Below, in pieces: positions 27,802 through 38,718 of a DNA stretch of 64,000 bases. The position numbers and the translations under genes were made by a program. The DNA is from Apibacter mensalis. Its GTDB lineage: Bacteria > Bacteroidota > Bacteroidia > Flavobacteriales > Weeksellaceae. The stretch covers positions 124,001-188,000 of the forward strand of contig NZ_LIVM01000003.1 in the NCBI RefSeq assembly GCF_001418685.1, given 5' to 3'. Every line of letters begins with the position of its first letter. Positions within the stretch are counted from its first letter, which is position 1. The notes beneath the pieces are model-generated. The model ran no database searches and was not told the origin of the DNA. It saw nothing but the letters and a program-made list of their open reading frames with translations.

Positions 27802-30800
27802 TTAAAATCCGACATTAACTCCAACAGTAAATGTTTTTAATATGGGTTGTTCAAAATTACTTCCGCCTCCATTAACATTTTGTTCTGGCTCTAATTTCAG
27901 GTGTCTTACTTTACTATCAAAGCAATAGGTCCAAATATTAGTACCTCTTAAATATATTTTAAGATTAGTAAGTCCTATATCATCTAGTACTGATTTTGAA
28001 AAAGTATATCCAATTGTTAAATCTCTTAATCTTATGAAATCACCATCATATAAAAATCTAGTTGAAGAATAGTTTGATTTGGAATCGTTGGTAAGTATAG
28101 GTTTTGGATTAGATGCATTAGGATTATCCGGTGTCCAGAAATCGCCTTGTTCTTCATAGCCGCCATATATGTGTATATATTGTCCGTCACTAGTGGTATA
28201 ATTTCTCCATCCATCATATATTTTATGACCAAAGTTACCGCTGAATGTTGCAGATAAAGATATCCTTTTATAGGATAGATCTGTTGAAACTCCCGCCATG
28301 TATTTAGGAAGTGTAGTTCCTTGAACAGCTCTCTCTGCCTTATTATATTCTGTTGTAACTTCTCCTCCTTTACCATTCACATACCATTGTCCTTCTCCTG
28401 TAGTCGGGTTGACTCCTGCCCATTTTCTCATATACCAACTTTTTACTGCTTCTCCTTTTCTAACAATATTTACTCCTGTAATGGATTCACCCAGTGGTAG
28501 GCTTGTTACCTCATTTTTTACATAAGTGAAATTTCCTGAAACATACCAGTTAAAACCTTCCGGAGTATCTGATTTAATTACAGTACCCCCTAAATCTAAT
28601 TCTATCCCTTTATTTACCATATCTCCAGCGTTAACCAATACAGTAGAAAAACCTGTTGTTAGCGATATACCCTTAGGGAATATTAAATCTTTTGTTTTCT
28701 TATGAAAATAAGAAGCTGAAAAATTCAATCTATGGTTAAAGAATTCTGTTTCAAAACCTGCATCAAATTGTCTAATCTTTTCCCAGGTAAAATCTTTATA
28801 ACCTAATTGATAAATATATCCTCCGGCAGCATCATTATAATTTAGATTATATCCATATTGTGCAAAAGAATTTAAATCGTCATATAATAGTTGGTTTCCT
28901 AATTCTCCGTATGAAGCTTTAATTTTTAATAAATTAACGGATGATCCGATTAAAAATCTTTCATTAGAAATATCATAGGCTGCTCCGACTGACCAAAATG
29001 TGCCCCATTTATTTTCTGAACTAAAGTTATTCAACGCTTCTCTTCTTACTGTTCCGTCAAGAAAATATTTTCTACTGTAATCGTAACTTATGTTCGCTGC
29101 ATATGCATTTCTGGTAGCCATATAGCCATTTCCATTTGTTTCTTCGTTTTTAACAAAATTATCTGTAGAATATAACCCTAATCTACCTAATGTTGTATTA
29201 GAAGTACTTAAATATTTGTAGTCTTTTTTATAAGCTTCTTGTATAATTCGTGCATCAAAATGGTGATTCTCTCCTACTGTGAAAAAATAATTTAAAATAT
29301 TCTGTACATTCCAGTTAAAATATCTTACTCTTTCATTGATCATTCTTCCATTTGTGTTTGCCCCGTCTCCATGAATAGGGTTATCATATTTATCTCTTTC
29401 GATGTTTATATACTCAGGTGCAAAATTTATAATATATTTTAAATTATTAATGATTTTGTATTGCCCTTGTACATTAGCAAAAACTCTGGCAGTTTTAGTG
29501 GTTATATAATTGTTTTCCAATAAATAAGCGGCATTAAACATACCGTTAAACATTCTTCCCCTTTTTCCTAAATTGTAACTTCCATCTGGATTTTTAGCCT
29601 GATCTGTTGGTAACATAAAGTATTTAGTTAATAGCGGGTTAGAAAAATATCCCCCGTTTAATACACTATTTTGTTTGGTATATGCGGCATTGATGTCTGT
29701 ACGTATGGTTAATCTGTCAGTTGCTGTATAATCAGTTGCTAATCTTCCGCTAACTCTATCAAAATCTGTACTTCTTACTGTTCCTTCTTGTGAAAAATAA
29801 TTAAGTGAGGAAGCGTATTTTAATTTTTCGGAACCTCCGGTTACTCCTATATTAAGACTATTTTGAGAGGTATAATCTCTTTCCACTAGTTTAGTCCAAT
29901 CTGTAACCGGTGTTTTACCATCCCATAATGGTAACGTTGTTTCTTTGGGAGCTAATTCATTCGTAATATAATCTATTGCTTCCTGTTCAGTTATATTCTT
30001 TTTATTTTTGACAGCTTCTGTTAAAACTCTATTCCATGTTCCCGGAGTAATTGATTTAGGTCCTTTTACCGCTTTTTTTCCAAAGCCTCTTTCTAAATCA
30101 ACCGTAAATTTGGCTTTTCCATTTTTTCCTTTTTTGGTAGTTATCACAATTACTCCTGCTCCTGCATCTGCTCCATATAAGGAGGTTGCTGCTGCATCTT
30201 TTAGCACAGTATACGACTCTATATCATTGGGATTGATTGTTGCTAAAACGTTAGTGGACGGATCTGTTTCGGAATTATTTCTATTGTTAGTTAAATTACC
30301 TGAAGATATTCTTACCCCATCAATTATATATATCGGATTATTATTCCCGTTTACAGAGGTTATACCCCTTAATCTTACTTGTGCAAGTCCCCCCGGCTGT
30401 CCGGTAGATGAATTTACAGATAAACCTGAAACTCTTCCTGCCAATGCTTTATCAAATGATGCAATCGGGGCATTTGATATATCCGATCCTTTTACGACAG
30501 ATGCTGTTCCTACCACATCTTTGGCATCCCTTATCCTTCCAAACCCTAAGACAACTACTTCATCAATTTCTTTTTCGTCTTTTTTCTCAATTTTTTTCGA
30601 AAATTTAAATATTAAATCATCTTTTGCCATTACTTCTTCAGAATCTTCTTCTAAATTAGTAATTACTAAAACATCACCAACTTTCCCTGCAGATAATTCA
30701 AAATTACCCTCCTCATCGGTTCTTGTAAAAGTATTCGTTCCCTTAATTTCGACCTTTGCTCCTATGGCAGGTTCACCATCAGCCTCTTGTACGTTACCTT

Positions 30801-30873
30801 TAATTTGCCCAAAAGCAAATTGTCCGGATAAGCACAAACCTAGCACGCTTAAAATTTTAAGTTCTTTCCTCAT
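27802..30873 (-). CDS. SusC/RagA family TonB-linked outer-membrane transporter
   Basis: 1023 residues. A signal peptide (about 1-22) is followed by a carboxypeptidase-D-like beta-sandwich (IKGNVQEADGEPAIGAKVEIKG). An acidic linker then leads to a plug domain (VVVLGFGRIRDAKDVVGTAS, NPIYIIDGVRISSG, TVLKDAAATSLYGADAGAGV) and a 22-strand-type barrel ending FTVGVNVGF. This is a complete SusC architecture. It forms an operon with susD (17-nt gap). A -7-like TATTTTTG on the minus strand at 30928-30935 may belong to its promoter. Substrate not deducible. Confidence 0.95.
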   Translation of the reverse strand: MRKELKILSVLGLCLSGQFAFGQIKGNVQEADGEPAIGAKVEIKGTNTFTRTDEEGNFELSAGKVGDVLVITNLEEDSEEVMAKDDLIFKFSKKIEKKDEKEIDEVVVLGFGRIRDAKDVVGTASVVKGSDISNAPIASFDKALAGRVSGLSVNSSTGQPGGLAQVRLRGITSVNGNNNPIYIIDGVRISSGNLTNNRNNSETDPSTNVLATINPNDIESYTVLKDAAATSLYGADAGAGVIVITTKKGKNGKAKFTVDLERGFGKKAVKGPKSITPGTWNRVLTEAVKNKKNITEQEAIDYITNELAPKETTLPLWDGKTPVTDWTKLVERDYTSQNSLNIGVTGGSEKLKYASSLNYFSQEGTVRSTDFDRVSGRLATDYTATDRLTIRTDINAAYTKQNSVLNGGYFSNPLLTKYFMLPTDQAKNPDGSYNLGKRGRMFNGMFNAAYLLENNYITTKTARVFANVQGQYKIINNLKYIINFAPEYINIERDKYDNPIHGDGANTNGRMINERVRYFNWNVQNILNYFFTVGENHHFDARIIQEAYKKDYKYLSTSNTTLGRLGLYSTDNFVKNEETNGNGYMATRNAYAANISYDYSRKYFLDGTVRREALNNFSSENKWGTFWSVGAAYDISNERFLIGSSVNLLKIKASYGELGNQLLYDDLNSFAQYGYNLNYNDAAGGYIYQLGYKDFTWEKIRQFDAGFETEFFNHRLNFSASYFHKKTKDLIFPKGISLTTGFSTVLVNAGDMVNKGIELDLGGTVIKSDTPEGFNWYVSGNFTYVKNEVTSLPLGESITGVNIVRKGEAVKSWYMRKWAGVNPTTGEGQWYVNGKGGEVTTEYNKAERAVQGTTLPKYMAGVSTDLSYKRISLSATFSGNFGHKIYDGWRNYTTSDGQYIHIYGGYEEQGDFWTPDNPNASNPKPILTNDSKSNYSSTRFLYDGDFIRLRDLTIGYTFSKSVLDDIGLTNLKIYLRGTNIWTYCFDSKVRHLKLEPEQNVNGGGSNFEQPILKTFTVGVNVGF

Positions 30874-31070
30874 ACAATATTATATACTTAGTTAAACAAC
30901 AAAATTCTAACATTTTTTTAATATATCCAAAAATAATATTAAATTATCTTAAAATATTGATTTTTTGTTATAGAATTAGCCAATTTTATAAATATATATT
31001 AAAATAACAGTAAAACGAACTATTTTTTTTGAAAGAACATTATAATAATAATATAGATAGCATAAAAATA

Positions 31071-31103
31071 AAAAAGCTGTATAAAAATTTCATACAGCTT
31101 TTT
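31071..31103 (-). terminator. Terminator after infB
   Basis: AAAAAGCTGTAT (31071-31082) pairs with ATACAGCTTTTT (31092-31103), a 12-bp stem, 25 nt past the infB stop on the minus strand and 198 nt or more before susC. It ends the rimP-nusA-infB operon. Confidence 0.85.
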
Positions 31104-31127
31104 TAGTAGTTATTTATAATTTTACAA

Positions 31128-33974
31128 TTAAATCTTCAATTTTTTCTTTACCTCTACTTCTTCATATACTTCTAATAAATCGCCTATCTGTATATCATTA
31201 TAATTTTTAATATTCAATCCACATTCGTATCCTTTGCTTACTTCCTTTACATCATCCTTAAATCTTTTTAAACTTTCAAGCTCTCCTGTATAAACAACTA
31301 TTCCTTCTCTTATAATACGTATTTTAGAATTCCTGTTAATTATTCCATCTAAAACCATACACCCTGCAATAGTTCCCACCTTCGAGATTTTAAAGGTTTC
31401 TCGAATTTCAACATTTCCAATAATTTGTTCCCTTATTTCAGGAGAAAGCATACCTTCCATGGCTTCTTTAACATCATTAATTACGTCATATATAATAGAA
31501 TAGGTTCTGATTTCAATTTCTTCTCTCTCTGCTAAATCTCTGGCACTAAGATTGGGACGAATGTTAAATCCAACTAATATAGCATCTGAAGCTACTGCTA
31601 ATAAGATATCGGACTCTGTGATTTGACCAACCCCCTTATGAATAATATTAATTTGAATCTGATCATTAGATAATTTTTGTAAAGAATCTGTTAATGCTTC
31701 CACCGAACCATCTACATCTCCTTTTAAGATAATATTTAATTCTTTAAAATCACCTAATGCTATTCTTCTTCCTATTTCATCTAAAGTTATATGTTTTTGA
31801 GTCCTTATGGACTGCTCTCTTATTAATTGCTCGCGTTTATTAGCAATTTGTTTTGCCTCTTTTTCATCCTCAAATACTCTGAATTTATCACCAGCAGTAG
31901 GTGCTCCATCTAAACCTAAAACAGTTACCGGAACTGAAGGCCCAGCTTCTTTCATAGGTTTTCCTCTTTCATCCATCATAGCTCTTACTTTTCCATGATT
32001 TTTTCCTGCTAAAATATAGTCTCCTACTCGCAAAGTTCCATTTTGTACTAATATTGTCGAAACATAACCTCTACCTTTATCTAGAGCTGCTTCGATGACA
32101 ACTCCATTAGATAATCTGTTGGGATTGGCTTTCAGATCTAAAATTTCAGCTTCCAATAAAACTTTTTCAAGTAATACATCAACATTAGTCCCAAATTTAG
32201 CGGAAATTTCTTGAGATTGAATATTACCTCCCCAATCTTCGACTAAAAGGTTCATTTGTGACAGCTCCTCTTTAATTTTATCCGGATTGGAATTAGGCTT
32301 ATCAATTTTATTAATTGCAAATATCATAGGAACACCTGCTGCTTGAGCATGACTAATAGCCTCTTTAGTTTGTGGCATCACATTATCATCAGCCGCAACT
32401 ACAATTATTGCTAAATCTGTAACTTGAGCACCACGCGCTCTCATTGCTGTAAACGCCTCATGTCCGGGAGTATCTAAAAATGTTATTTTTTGATCATTGG
32501 AAAGCTTTACATTATAAGCTCCTATATGTTGTGTAATACCCCCTGATTCACCGGCAATCACATTGGTATTTCTTATGTAGTCTAACAACGATGTTTTTCC
32601 ATGGTCGACATGCCCCATTACGGTAACAATTGGAGCTCTGGTAACCAAATCTTCTTCTTTATCTTGATCTTCTTCTATAGCGGAATCATCTACTTCTGAA
32701 TCAGTAAATTCAATTTTATAACCAAATTCATCTGCTACTAATACCATGGTATCGGCATCTAACCGTTGATTCATGGTTACCATAACACCTAAAGAAAAAC
32801 ATGCGGAAATAATTTCTGTTGCTGCAACATTCATTAGACTTGCCAACTCGTTTACTGTAATATACTCAGTTACTTTTATGGTATTATCTTTTCTTTCTTG
32901 TTCGTGTAATTCCGCTTCTTGCTCTCTTCTTAAAATTCTCTTATCCCTTCTGAATTTTGAACTTTTAGATTTTCCACCTTTAGATGTTAATTTTTCTAAA
33001 GTCTCTTTAATTTGATTTTTTACTTGTTCATCAGTTAATTCTGCAGGACGAACATTTCTGTTAATTCCGCCTGAATTTGTACGTCTGTTTCCTCCACCTT
33101 TTTTAAAGTTTTTATTTTGTCCTTGACCAGATCCGCCTTTCTTATCTCCATTGCTATTAATTGATTTGGCAACTGCATTTACATCAACTTTAGAATCTTT
33201 TACAATTCTTTTTCTTTTCTTTTTTTCAGAATTTGAATTTTCTTTGTTGACTTTTTTGGGTTTTTGAAATTGAGTTAAATCAATTTTTTGACCTGTAATT
33301 TTCGGCCCATCTAATTTCTGATATTGGGTCTCCAACTTTTCAGGTTCGTCATCCTGTGATCTTTTTTCATTTTCTTCAACCTTTGAAGGTGAAGAAACGA
33401 TTTGAGGTTTTTCTGATTTTATTTCTTCATTAATTTCCTGTTTCGGCTCATCTACAATACTCTTCTCCTTCGGCTTTTTAACAGGATGTGTGGGTTCTTT
33501 AGCCCTTTGAAGATCTTCCGGTGATATTTTTCCGACTATTTTAATGCCCGATTTCTTTTCTTCAACTGGTTTTATTTCTTTTTGCTCAAGAATTTGAGAG
33601 GGAATTACTTTTACTTCTTCTTTCTCTTTCTCTTTTCGAAAATCTTTTTTTGCTTTTTTATGAGCATCAAGGTCTATTTTACCTATAGTTTTAGGTGCAG
33701 CTATTTCATCGGCTTTAACCTTAAATATTTCCGGTTGCTCCACCTTCTCTTCCTTTCTTCTTTCCGGAATTTTATTTATGACCACATCTAAAGACGCATC
33801 TTTTTTCATTTTATCTTCTGAAAATTCAGTAACTAAGAGCTGATACGCTTTTTGATCTAACTTTACGTTAGGGTTTTTCTCAATCCCGACATTTTGAGAA
33901 TGTAAATATTCAACTGCTCTGTCAAGAGAGATGTTAAGGTCTTTTAATACTTTACTTAATCGAATACCCGACAT
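31128..33974 (-). CDS. infB: Translation initiation factor IF-2
   Basis: GTPase that places initiator tRNA on the 30S subunit. 948 residues. An N-terminal IF2N-like segment ([20 protein letters not shown]) is followed by a long lysine/glutamate-rich linker (about 60-370) and the conserved core. G-domain motifs are GHVDHGKTS near 455, DTPGHEAF near 500 and NKID near 555. C-terminal domains contain the initiator-tRNA region with [13 protein letters not shown]. Last gene of rimP-nusA-infB, 62 nt from nusA. Confidence 0.98.
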   Translation of the reverse strand: MSGIRLSKVLKDLNISLDRAVEYLHSQNVGIEKNPNVKLDQKAYQLLVTEFSEDKMKKDASLDVVINKIPERRKEEKVEQPEIFKVKADEIAAPKTIGKIDLDAHKKAKKDFRKEKEKEEVKVIPSQILEQKEIKPVEEKKSGIKIVGKISPEDLQRAKEPTHPVKKPKEKSIVDEPKQEINEEIKSEKPQIVSSPSKVEENEKRSQDDEPEKLETQYQKLDGPKITGQKIDLTQFQKPKKVNKENSNSEKKKRKRIVKDSKVDVNAVAKSINSNGDKKGGSGQGQNKNFKKGGGNRRTNSGGINRNVRPAELTDEQVKNQIKETLEKLTSKGGKSKSSKFRRDKRILRREQEAELHEQERKDNTIKVTEYITVNELASLMNVAATEIISACFSLGVMVTMNQRLDADTMVLVADEFGYKIEFTDSEVDDSAIEEDQDKEEDLVTRAPIVTVMGHVDHGKTSLLDYIRNTNVIAGESGGITQHIGAYNVKLSNDQKITFLDTPGHEAFTAMRARGAQVTDLAIIVVAADDNVMPQTKEAISHAQAAGVPMIFAINKIDKPNSNPDKIKEELSQMNLLVEDWGGNIQSQEISAKFGTNVDVLLEKVLLEAEILDLKANPNRLSNGVVIEAALDKGRGYVSTILVQNGTLRVGDYILAGKNHGKVRAMMDERGKPMKEAGPSVPVTVLGLDGAPTAGDKFRVFEDEKEAKQIANKREQLIREQSIRTQKHITLDEIGRRIALGDFKELNIILKGDVDGSVEALTDSLQKLSNDQIQINIIHKGVGQITESDILLAVASDAILVGFNIRPNLSARDLAEREEIEIRTYSIIYDVINDVKEAMEGMLSPEIREQIIGNVEIRETFKISKVGTIAGCMVLDGIINRNSKIRIIREGIVVYTGELESLKRFKDDVKEVSKGYECGLNIKNYNDIQIGDLLEVYEEVEVKKKLKI

Positions 33975-34036
33975 ATATACTTTGTTGTTATTCTATTTTT
34001 TTTACAAATATGATAATTTATTGGAAGAAATTCATA

Positions 34037-35272
34037 TTATTCTTCAAATTCTTCTTTTAAAATACGGATTACATCTATGATAGTTTCTTCTTCTAAATCC
34101 GTTAATTCTAATAAATCATTTACATCTTTTTCTAATACAGATCTTGCTGTATCTAATCCTACTTTTTTCAATTCCTCAATAACCCAGCTTTCTATTTCAT
34201 CGGAAAATTCTGTCAATTCAATATCTTCTTCTTCAGGTTCATCTCTTCTTACATCAATCTCATATCCTGTTAACCAACTAGCCAATTTAATATTTTGCCC
34301 ACCTTTACCTATAGCTTTAGAAACTTCTTCCGGTCTCAAGAAAACCACTGCATGTTTATTTTCCTCATCTAATTCCATTGAAGACACTTTCGCTGGGCTA
34401 AGTGCTCTTTGGATAAACAATTGCTGATTATTGGTATAACTGATTACATCTATATTTTCATTTCTTAATTCTCTTACAATTGAATGGATTCTAGATCCCT
34501 TCATACCTACACATGCTCCTACAGGATCTATCCTGTCATCATATGATTCTACTGCAACTTTGGCTTTTTCCCCAGGTATACGCACTGTTTTCTTTATGGT
34601 AATTAAACCGTCATATATTTCAGGAATCTCAAATTCAAACAATTTTTCTAAAAATTTCGGTGAAGTTCTAGATAGAATTATCAACGGCTTTCCACCTTTA
34701 AATCCAACTTCCTCAACTACAGCTTTTACTGTTTCTCCTTTTCTAAAGAAATCAGATGGTATTTGATTTTCTTTAGGAAGTATCATGTCATTTTGATCTT
34801 CATCCACTAATATAACCTGCTTGTGACGAATGTAATGCACTTCACCGCTTACAATCTCTCCTTCAATAGATTTAAACTTTTCATATAAATTAGAGTTATC
34901 GTATTCTGCTATTTTAGTATTCAATACTTGTTTGAATGCAAGAATATTCCTTCTTCCTAATTCATTCAATTCGATTTTTTGAGTATATTCTTCTCCAACT
35001 TCAAAACTTGGATCAATTTTTCTAACTTCACTAATTTCTATTTCTAATAAATCATCTTCAGACATTTCATCTTCGACGATTTTCCTATTCAAATATATTT
35101 CCAAGTCACCTTTATCCGGGTTAACAATAACATCAAAATGATCATCTGAACCATATCTTTTTCTTAAAACGGTTTTCATTGATTCTTCAACAATCGCCAT
35201 TAAAGTAATTCTATCTATGTTTTTTTCGTCTTTAAAATCTGCAAATGATTCTATTAACTCTATGCTATCCAT
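34037..35272 (-). CDS. nusA: Transcription termination/antitermination factor NusA
   Basis: 411 residues in the Bacteroidota form: an N-terminal RNA polymerase-binding domain (about 1-125), an S1 domain (EGEIVSGEVHYIRHKQVIL), and two KH domains (PVGACVGMKGSRIHSIVREL and KAIGKGGQNIKLASWLTGYEIDV). An acidic C-terminal tail follows. Modulates pausing, termination and antitermination. Starts 19 nt after rimP and precedes infB, the standard operon order. Confidence 0.97.
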   Translation of the reverse strand: MDSIELIESFADFKDEKNIDRITLMAIVEESMKTVLRKRYGSDDHFDVIVNPDKGDLEIYLNRKIVEDEMSEDDLLEIEISEVRKIDPSFEVGEEYTQKIELNELGRRNILAFKQVLNTKIAEYDNSNLYEKFKSIEGEIVSGEVHYIRHKQVILVDEDQNDMILPKENQIPSDFFRKGETVKAVVEEVGFKGGKPLIILSRTSPKFLEKLFEFEIPEIYDGLITIKKTVRIPGEKAKVAVESYDDRIDPVGACVGMKGSRIHSIVRELRNENIDVISYTNNQQLFIQRALSPAKVSSMELDEENKHAVVFLRPEEVSKAIGKGGQNIKLASWLTGYEIDVRRDEPEEEDIELTEFSDEIESWVIEELKKVGLDTARSVLEKDVNDLLELTDLEEETIIDVIRILKEEFEE

Positions 35273-35291
35273 CGGTCCGTTCTAATTTAAA

Positions 35292-35759
35292 TTAAAATTT
35301 TATATTTATTGTTGCTCTTTTTATATCGTTGTAGGGTATTTGTTCTTTGACTTCTATAGTTACATTACCTTTACCTCTTTCTTTAGCTCTTCTTTCCTTC
35401 CATATAAGATCTACTTTTTCTTCATCTGCTTCCATTATAATTCCATTTAACTCTCTATTTTCTATGGTAATTATCTTTAATTCTCTTCCCTTATTTTTAA
35501 GATATTGTCTTGGATATAATAAAGGATTGTCTATGCCATAAGAATAGACTGACAATTCGAAATCCTCCTCTTCTCTATCTAAGTTATTTTCAATAGCTCT
35601 ACTACAATCTAAACAATCCTGTACTGAAACTCCATTATCACCATCTATGGTAACCTCTATTTTATTAGTTTTAGAAATTTTACAAGATATTAAAAACAAA
35701 TCTGTCCTAGTTTGAAGAAAATCTTCTAATAATACATTTACTTTCTCTTCTAATGTCAT
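35292..35759 (-). CDS. rimP: Ribosome maturation factor RimP
   Basis: Needed for assembly of the 30S subunit. 155 residues in two domains: the N-terminal part with VSVQDCLDCSRAIENNLDREE and the C-terminal SH3-like part with SYGIDNPLLYPRQYLKNKGRELKI. First gene of the rimP-nusA-infB operon. Family recognition rests on these signatures and the gene order. Confidence 0.93.
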   Translation of the reverse strand: MTLEEKVNVLLEDFLQTRTDLFLISCKISKTNKIEVTIDGDNGVSVQDCLDCSRAIENNLDREEEDFELSVYSYGIDNPLLYPRQYLKNKGRELKIITIENRELNGIIMEADEEKVDLIWKERRAKERGKGNVTIEVKEQIPYNDIKRATINIKF

Positions 35760-35830
35760 AATAACACCTTCTAATAAAAACTAAATTTCAATCATAATTT
35801 ACTATACTTTTCTAAGAATAAAGTACAAAA

Positions 35831-35854
35831 AAAAGCCCTTGTAGATAGGCTTTT
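35831..35854 (-). terminator. Weak terminator after the PorV/PorQ-family gene
   Basis: AAAAGCC (35831-35837) pairs with GGCTTTT (35848-35854) and is followed by A/T-rich sequence on the minus strand. It lies about 110 nt past the stop of the gene at 35962-37071 and ahead of rimP, separating the two units. Confidence 0.55.
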
Positions 35855-35961
35855 AATAATCTTTTAAATCCCAAAAACTTTACAAATGTAACACTTATTT
35901 TCTAAATAATAAAATTATACTCTCTATGTATAAGATAATTACACTCCTATATTCTATAAAA

Positions 35962-37071
35962 TTATTTAATAAACTCAGCCATATCAATTTTAACTGAAAA
36001 TATATTAGAATATAAAGCAATTGAAGAGTTTCCTATATTGGTTAGAGCATAATCTACCGTTACTCCTTTGTAACGAAAACCTATACCCGCATTAGGTTGA
36101 ATGGTTAATTTTCTTGAATCGTCAAATCGGGTCTCATATTGCATATTATTTAAGCCTGCTCGTACGTACACAACTTGATCATAATCGAACTCTACCCCTA
36201 TGGAAGGAGACATACTTACCGCATCAGATGAAATCCAATCATTGTTTTTATCAAATTCAAAGTTTAAATCTAACTCTGCCAATAACCCGATTTTTTTATT
36301 TAAATCAAATTTTTTGGCGGCTCCTAATTTCAATTTAGGCATGGTAAGCTCTATTTTATCTTTAGGAGCTTCATTAAGTGTTTCCTCGTCTAATTCTAAC
36401 TTATTTAATTTTTTTTCATTTACAGACCATGCATTAAAAGTTGTACTTATATCTCTGGCCATAACTCCAAAATAAAATTTATCTTGAGTCCGATATTGTA
36501 ATCCTGCATCTAAACCAAAACCAAATGCATTAGCAAATTTACCGATATGTCTATATACAATTTTTGCATTGGCACCTATCGAAAGATTAGGATCATTAAA
36601 TAAATTACCGGCATAGGAAGCCATAAATGCATAATCCGCAGTTGAAAAACGGCTTATTTTATTATAATCTATATTTCCCTGCTTATCTATTAATTGAGTA
36701 GTATTCATAATATCATCTACGGCAAATCGGTATAGTGAAAAACCAATAGTGCCTTCTGTTCCACTATTTAATGGAATAGCAGCAGCTGCATATTCATATT
36801 TGGCGATAGACTGAAAATATTCTGCATGCATCAAAGCTCCTTGCCAGGAATCTCTAACTTCCGTCAGTCCTGCCGGGTTCCAGTATGCGGCATTTACATC
36901 AGATATATTGGCTACTACATTATTACCCATTCCGAAAGCCCGAGCATCCGCTCCGATATTCAAAAATTCGTTAGAATACTTTCTAAAAGCTTGTGCATGA
37001 AGATTTGCATTTGCGCAAGTAGTACAAATGATAAAGACTAATTTAATTTTTTTTAAAAATTTCCCTTTCAA
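35962..37071 (-). CDS. PorV/PorQ family outer-membrane protein
   Basis: 369 residues with a signal peptide (about 1-27, ending NLHAQA). The family signature follows: EFLNIGADARAFGMGNNVVA, then DVNAAYWNPAGL. The body is an FadL-like beta-barrel with repeated amphipathic strands and ends VKIDMAEFIK. PorV and PorQ work with the type IX secretion system, PorV shuttling cargo to the attachment complex. Whether this is PorV, PorQ or a further paralogue cannot be told by eye; several paralogues are usual. Single gene. Confidence 0.85.
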   Translation of the reverse strand: MKGKFLKKIKLVFIICTTCANANLHAQAFRKYSNEFLNIGADARAFGMGNNVVANISDVNAAYWNPAGLTEVRDSWQGALMHAEYFQSIAKYEYAAAAIPLNSGTEGTIGFSLYRFAVDDIMNTTQLIDKQGNIDYNKISRFSTADYAFMASYAGNLFNDPNLSIGANAKIVYRHIGKFANAFGFGLDAGLQYRTQDKFYFGVMARDISTTFNAWSVNEKKLNKLELDEETLNEAPKDKIELTMPKLKLGAAKKFDLNKKIGLLAELDLNFEFDKNNDWISSDAVSMSPSIGVEFDYDQVVYVRAGLNNMQYETRFDDSRKLTIQPNAGIGFRYKGVTVDYALTNIGNSSIALYSNIFSVKIDMAEFIK

Positions 37072-37226
37072 ATAATATTATCTTTTGAAAAAATCAACTA
37101 TTCTTTAAACGTTAAAAACTATTTTTTTATTACTTAGGTTACTCTGGATTTTTAAAAATAATTCTTACTTTTATAACTTAATTAGCTTTGTATTTGATTA
37201 TACTTTATTTATAAAATAATAGAAAA

Positions 37227-37973
37227 ATGAAATATCTTCCCAATACACTCACTCTTGCTAATTTACTTTGTGGTAGCATTGCGTGTATTTTAACAATAAT
37301 AAAAACTCCCATAAATTATATTTTAATTCTGCTTCTGTGTTCTTTGATTTTTGATTTTTTCGATGGTTTTGCTGCTCGTCTTGCAAAGGTTTCAGGAGAT
37401 TTTGGAAAAGAGCTTGATAGTTTGGCAGATATCGTTACTTTTGGTGTATTACCCGGCTTATTTATGTTTACCATGCTGGGAGGAGATGATTTTTATGCGC
37501 GTCTAAATAATTTGTCAAACGGATTTATTCATAATAAATATATAGTACTATTTCCTTTTTTGGGATTGTTAATTACTTTATTTTCTGCTTTACGCCTTGC
37601 TAAATTTAATTTAGATGAAGAGCAAAGCTATTATTTTAAAGGATTGCCTACACCTGCAAATACTATATTGATATTTTCATTATACTATTTACATCAGAGT
37701 CATACTTTTTTATTATTGGATAATTGCTGGTTTTTATTATCCATTACGGCATTATCTAGTTATTTGCTGGTTGCTAATATTCCACTATTAGCGTTTAAAT
37801 TTAAAAATTTTAAATGGAAAGATAATTCTCTCGTATTTTCTTTTCTTATAATATGTATAGTTATGTTAATTTTTCTTAAAATATCAGCTATACCATTACT
37901 TATTTTAATTTACCTAATTTTATCAATTATATTTAGAAAAAAAATCATTTCTAATGGACCTAAAACTACATAA
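37227..37973 (+). CDS. pssA: CDP-diacylglycerol-serine O-phosphatidyltransferase
   Basis: Makes phosphatidylserine, precursor of phosphatidylethanolamine, at the inner membrane. 248 residues with several membrane segments. The CDP-alcohol phosphatidyltransferase signature DG-x2-AR-x8-G-x3-D-x3-D is complete in DFFDGFAARLAKVSG plus DFGKELDSLAD (about residues 43-70). The start MKYLPNTLTLANLLCG is typical of PssA. Its end overlaps the exonuclease gene by 20 nt. A TAGCTTTG box at 37183-37190 could be the -7 element. Confidence 0.92.
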   Translation: MKYLPNTLTLANLLCGSIACILTIIKTPINYILILLLCSLIFDFFDGFAARLAKVSGDFGKELDSLADIVTFGVLPGLFMFTMLGGDDFYARLNNLSNGFIHNKYIVLFPFLGLLITLFSALRLAKFNLDEEQSYYFKGLPTPANTILIFSLYYLHQSHTFLLLDNCWFLLSITALSSYLLVANIPLLAFKFKNFKWKDNSLVFSFLIICIVMLIFLKISAIPLLILIYLILSIIFRKKIISNGPKTT

Positions 37974-38718
37974 ATCAATCTGCTTTTTCGATCTGGAAAC
38001 TACCGGAATAAATATAAGCAAAGACCGGATTGTTGAAATAAGTATATTTAAAGTTAATCCTGATCAATCTAAGGAGAGCAAAACTTGGAGAGTTAATCCG
38101 GAAATTCCAATTCCTAAAGAATCCTCTTTAATTCATGGGATTTATGATCAAGATATTGTCGATGCTCCTACATTTAAGGAAATTGCCCCTCAAATTCTGG
38201 AAATGATTAAAGATTCTGATCTAGCAGGATATAATTCTAACCGATTCGACATCCCCTTACTTGCTGAAGAACTTTTGCGAAATGGGTTCGAATTTGACAC
38301 AAAAAAACACCGCCCTATTGATGTTCAAGTTATCTTCCATAAAATGGAACCTAGGAATCTTTCTGCTGCTTATAAATTTTATTGTGATAAAAATTTAGAA
38401 AATGCACACTCTGCATCTGCAGATACTTTCGCTACCTATGAAATACTAAAAGCTCAACTTGAAAAATATGAGGAAATTCAAAACGATATGAAATTTCTAC
38501 ATGAGTTTACTTTGCAAAGCAAAAATGCTGACTTGGCCGGATTTGTAGGCATAGATAAAGATGAAGATGAGATTTTCAATTTTGGAAAATATAAAGGGAA
38601 GAAATTAAAAAATGTTTTCCTTAGTGATTTAGGGTATTATTCATGGTTAATGAATGCTGATTTTCCTTTATATTCGAAAAAAATTTTTACAAGAGCCAAA
38701 TTAAAAAGTGTTTTATGA
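37954..38718 (+). CDS. 3'-5' exonuclease (DEDD family)
   Basis: 254 residues. Exo I motif FFDLETTGI (residues 11-19), Exo II in DLAGYNSNRFDIPLL and Exo III in AHSASADTFATYEIL show the DEDDh-type DnaQ fold. The C-terminal part (FNFGKYKGKKLKNVF, YYSWLMNADFP) resembles the accessory segment of exonuclease X-like proteins. Removes nucleotides from 3' ends in repair or proofreading. Overlaps pssA upstream by 20 nt and the next gene by 4 nt (ATGA), so the three are translated as a unit. Confidence 0.9.
   Translation: MDLKLHKSICFFDLETTGINISKDRIVEISIFKVNPDQSKESKTWRVNPEIPIPKESSLIHGIYDQDIVDAPTFKEIAPQILEMIKDSDLAGYNSNRFDIPLLAEELLRNGFEFDTKKHRPIDVQVIFHKMEPRNLSAAYKFYCDKNLENAHSASADTFATYEILKAQLEKYEEIQNDMKFLHEFTLQSKNADLAGFVGIDKDEDEIFNFGKYKGKKLKNVFLSDLGYYSWLMNADFPLYSKKIFTRAKLKSVL

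Noticed and set aside
28032-28376. Second minus-strand frame of 114 codons inside susC
   Set aside because: Out-of-frame shadow within an intact barrel domain; no sign of an overlapping gene.
30008-30895. Long plus-strand open frame opposite susC
   Set aside because: It is the antisense of a complete SusC gene; serine/proline-rich, no start signal, no domain. A shadow frame.
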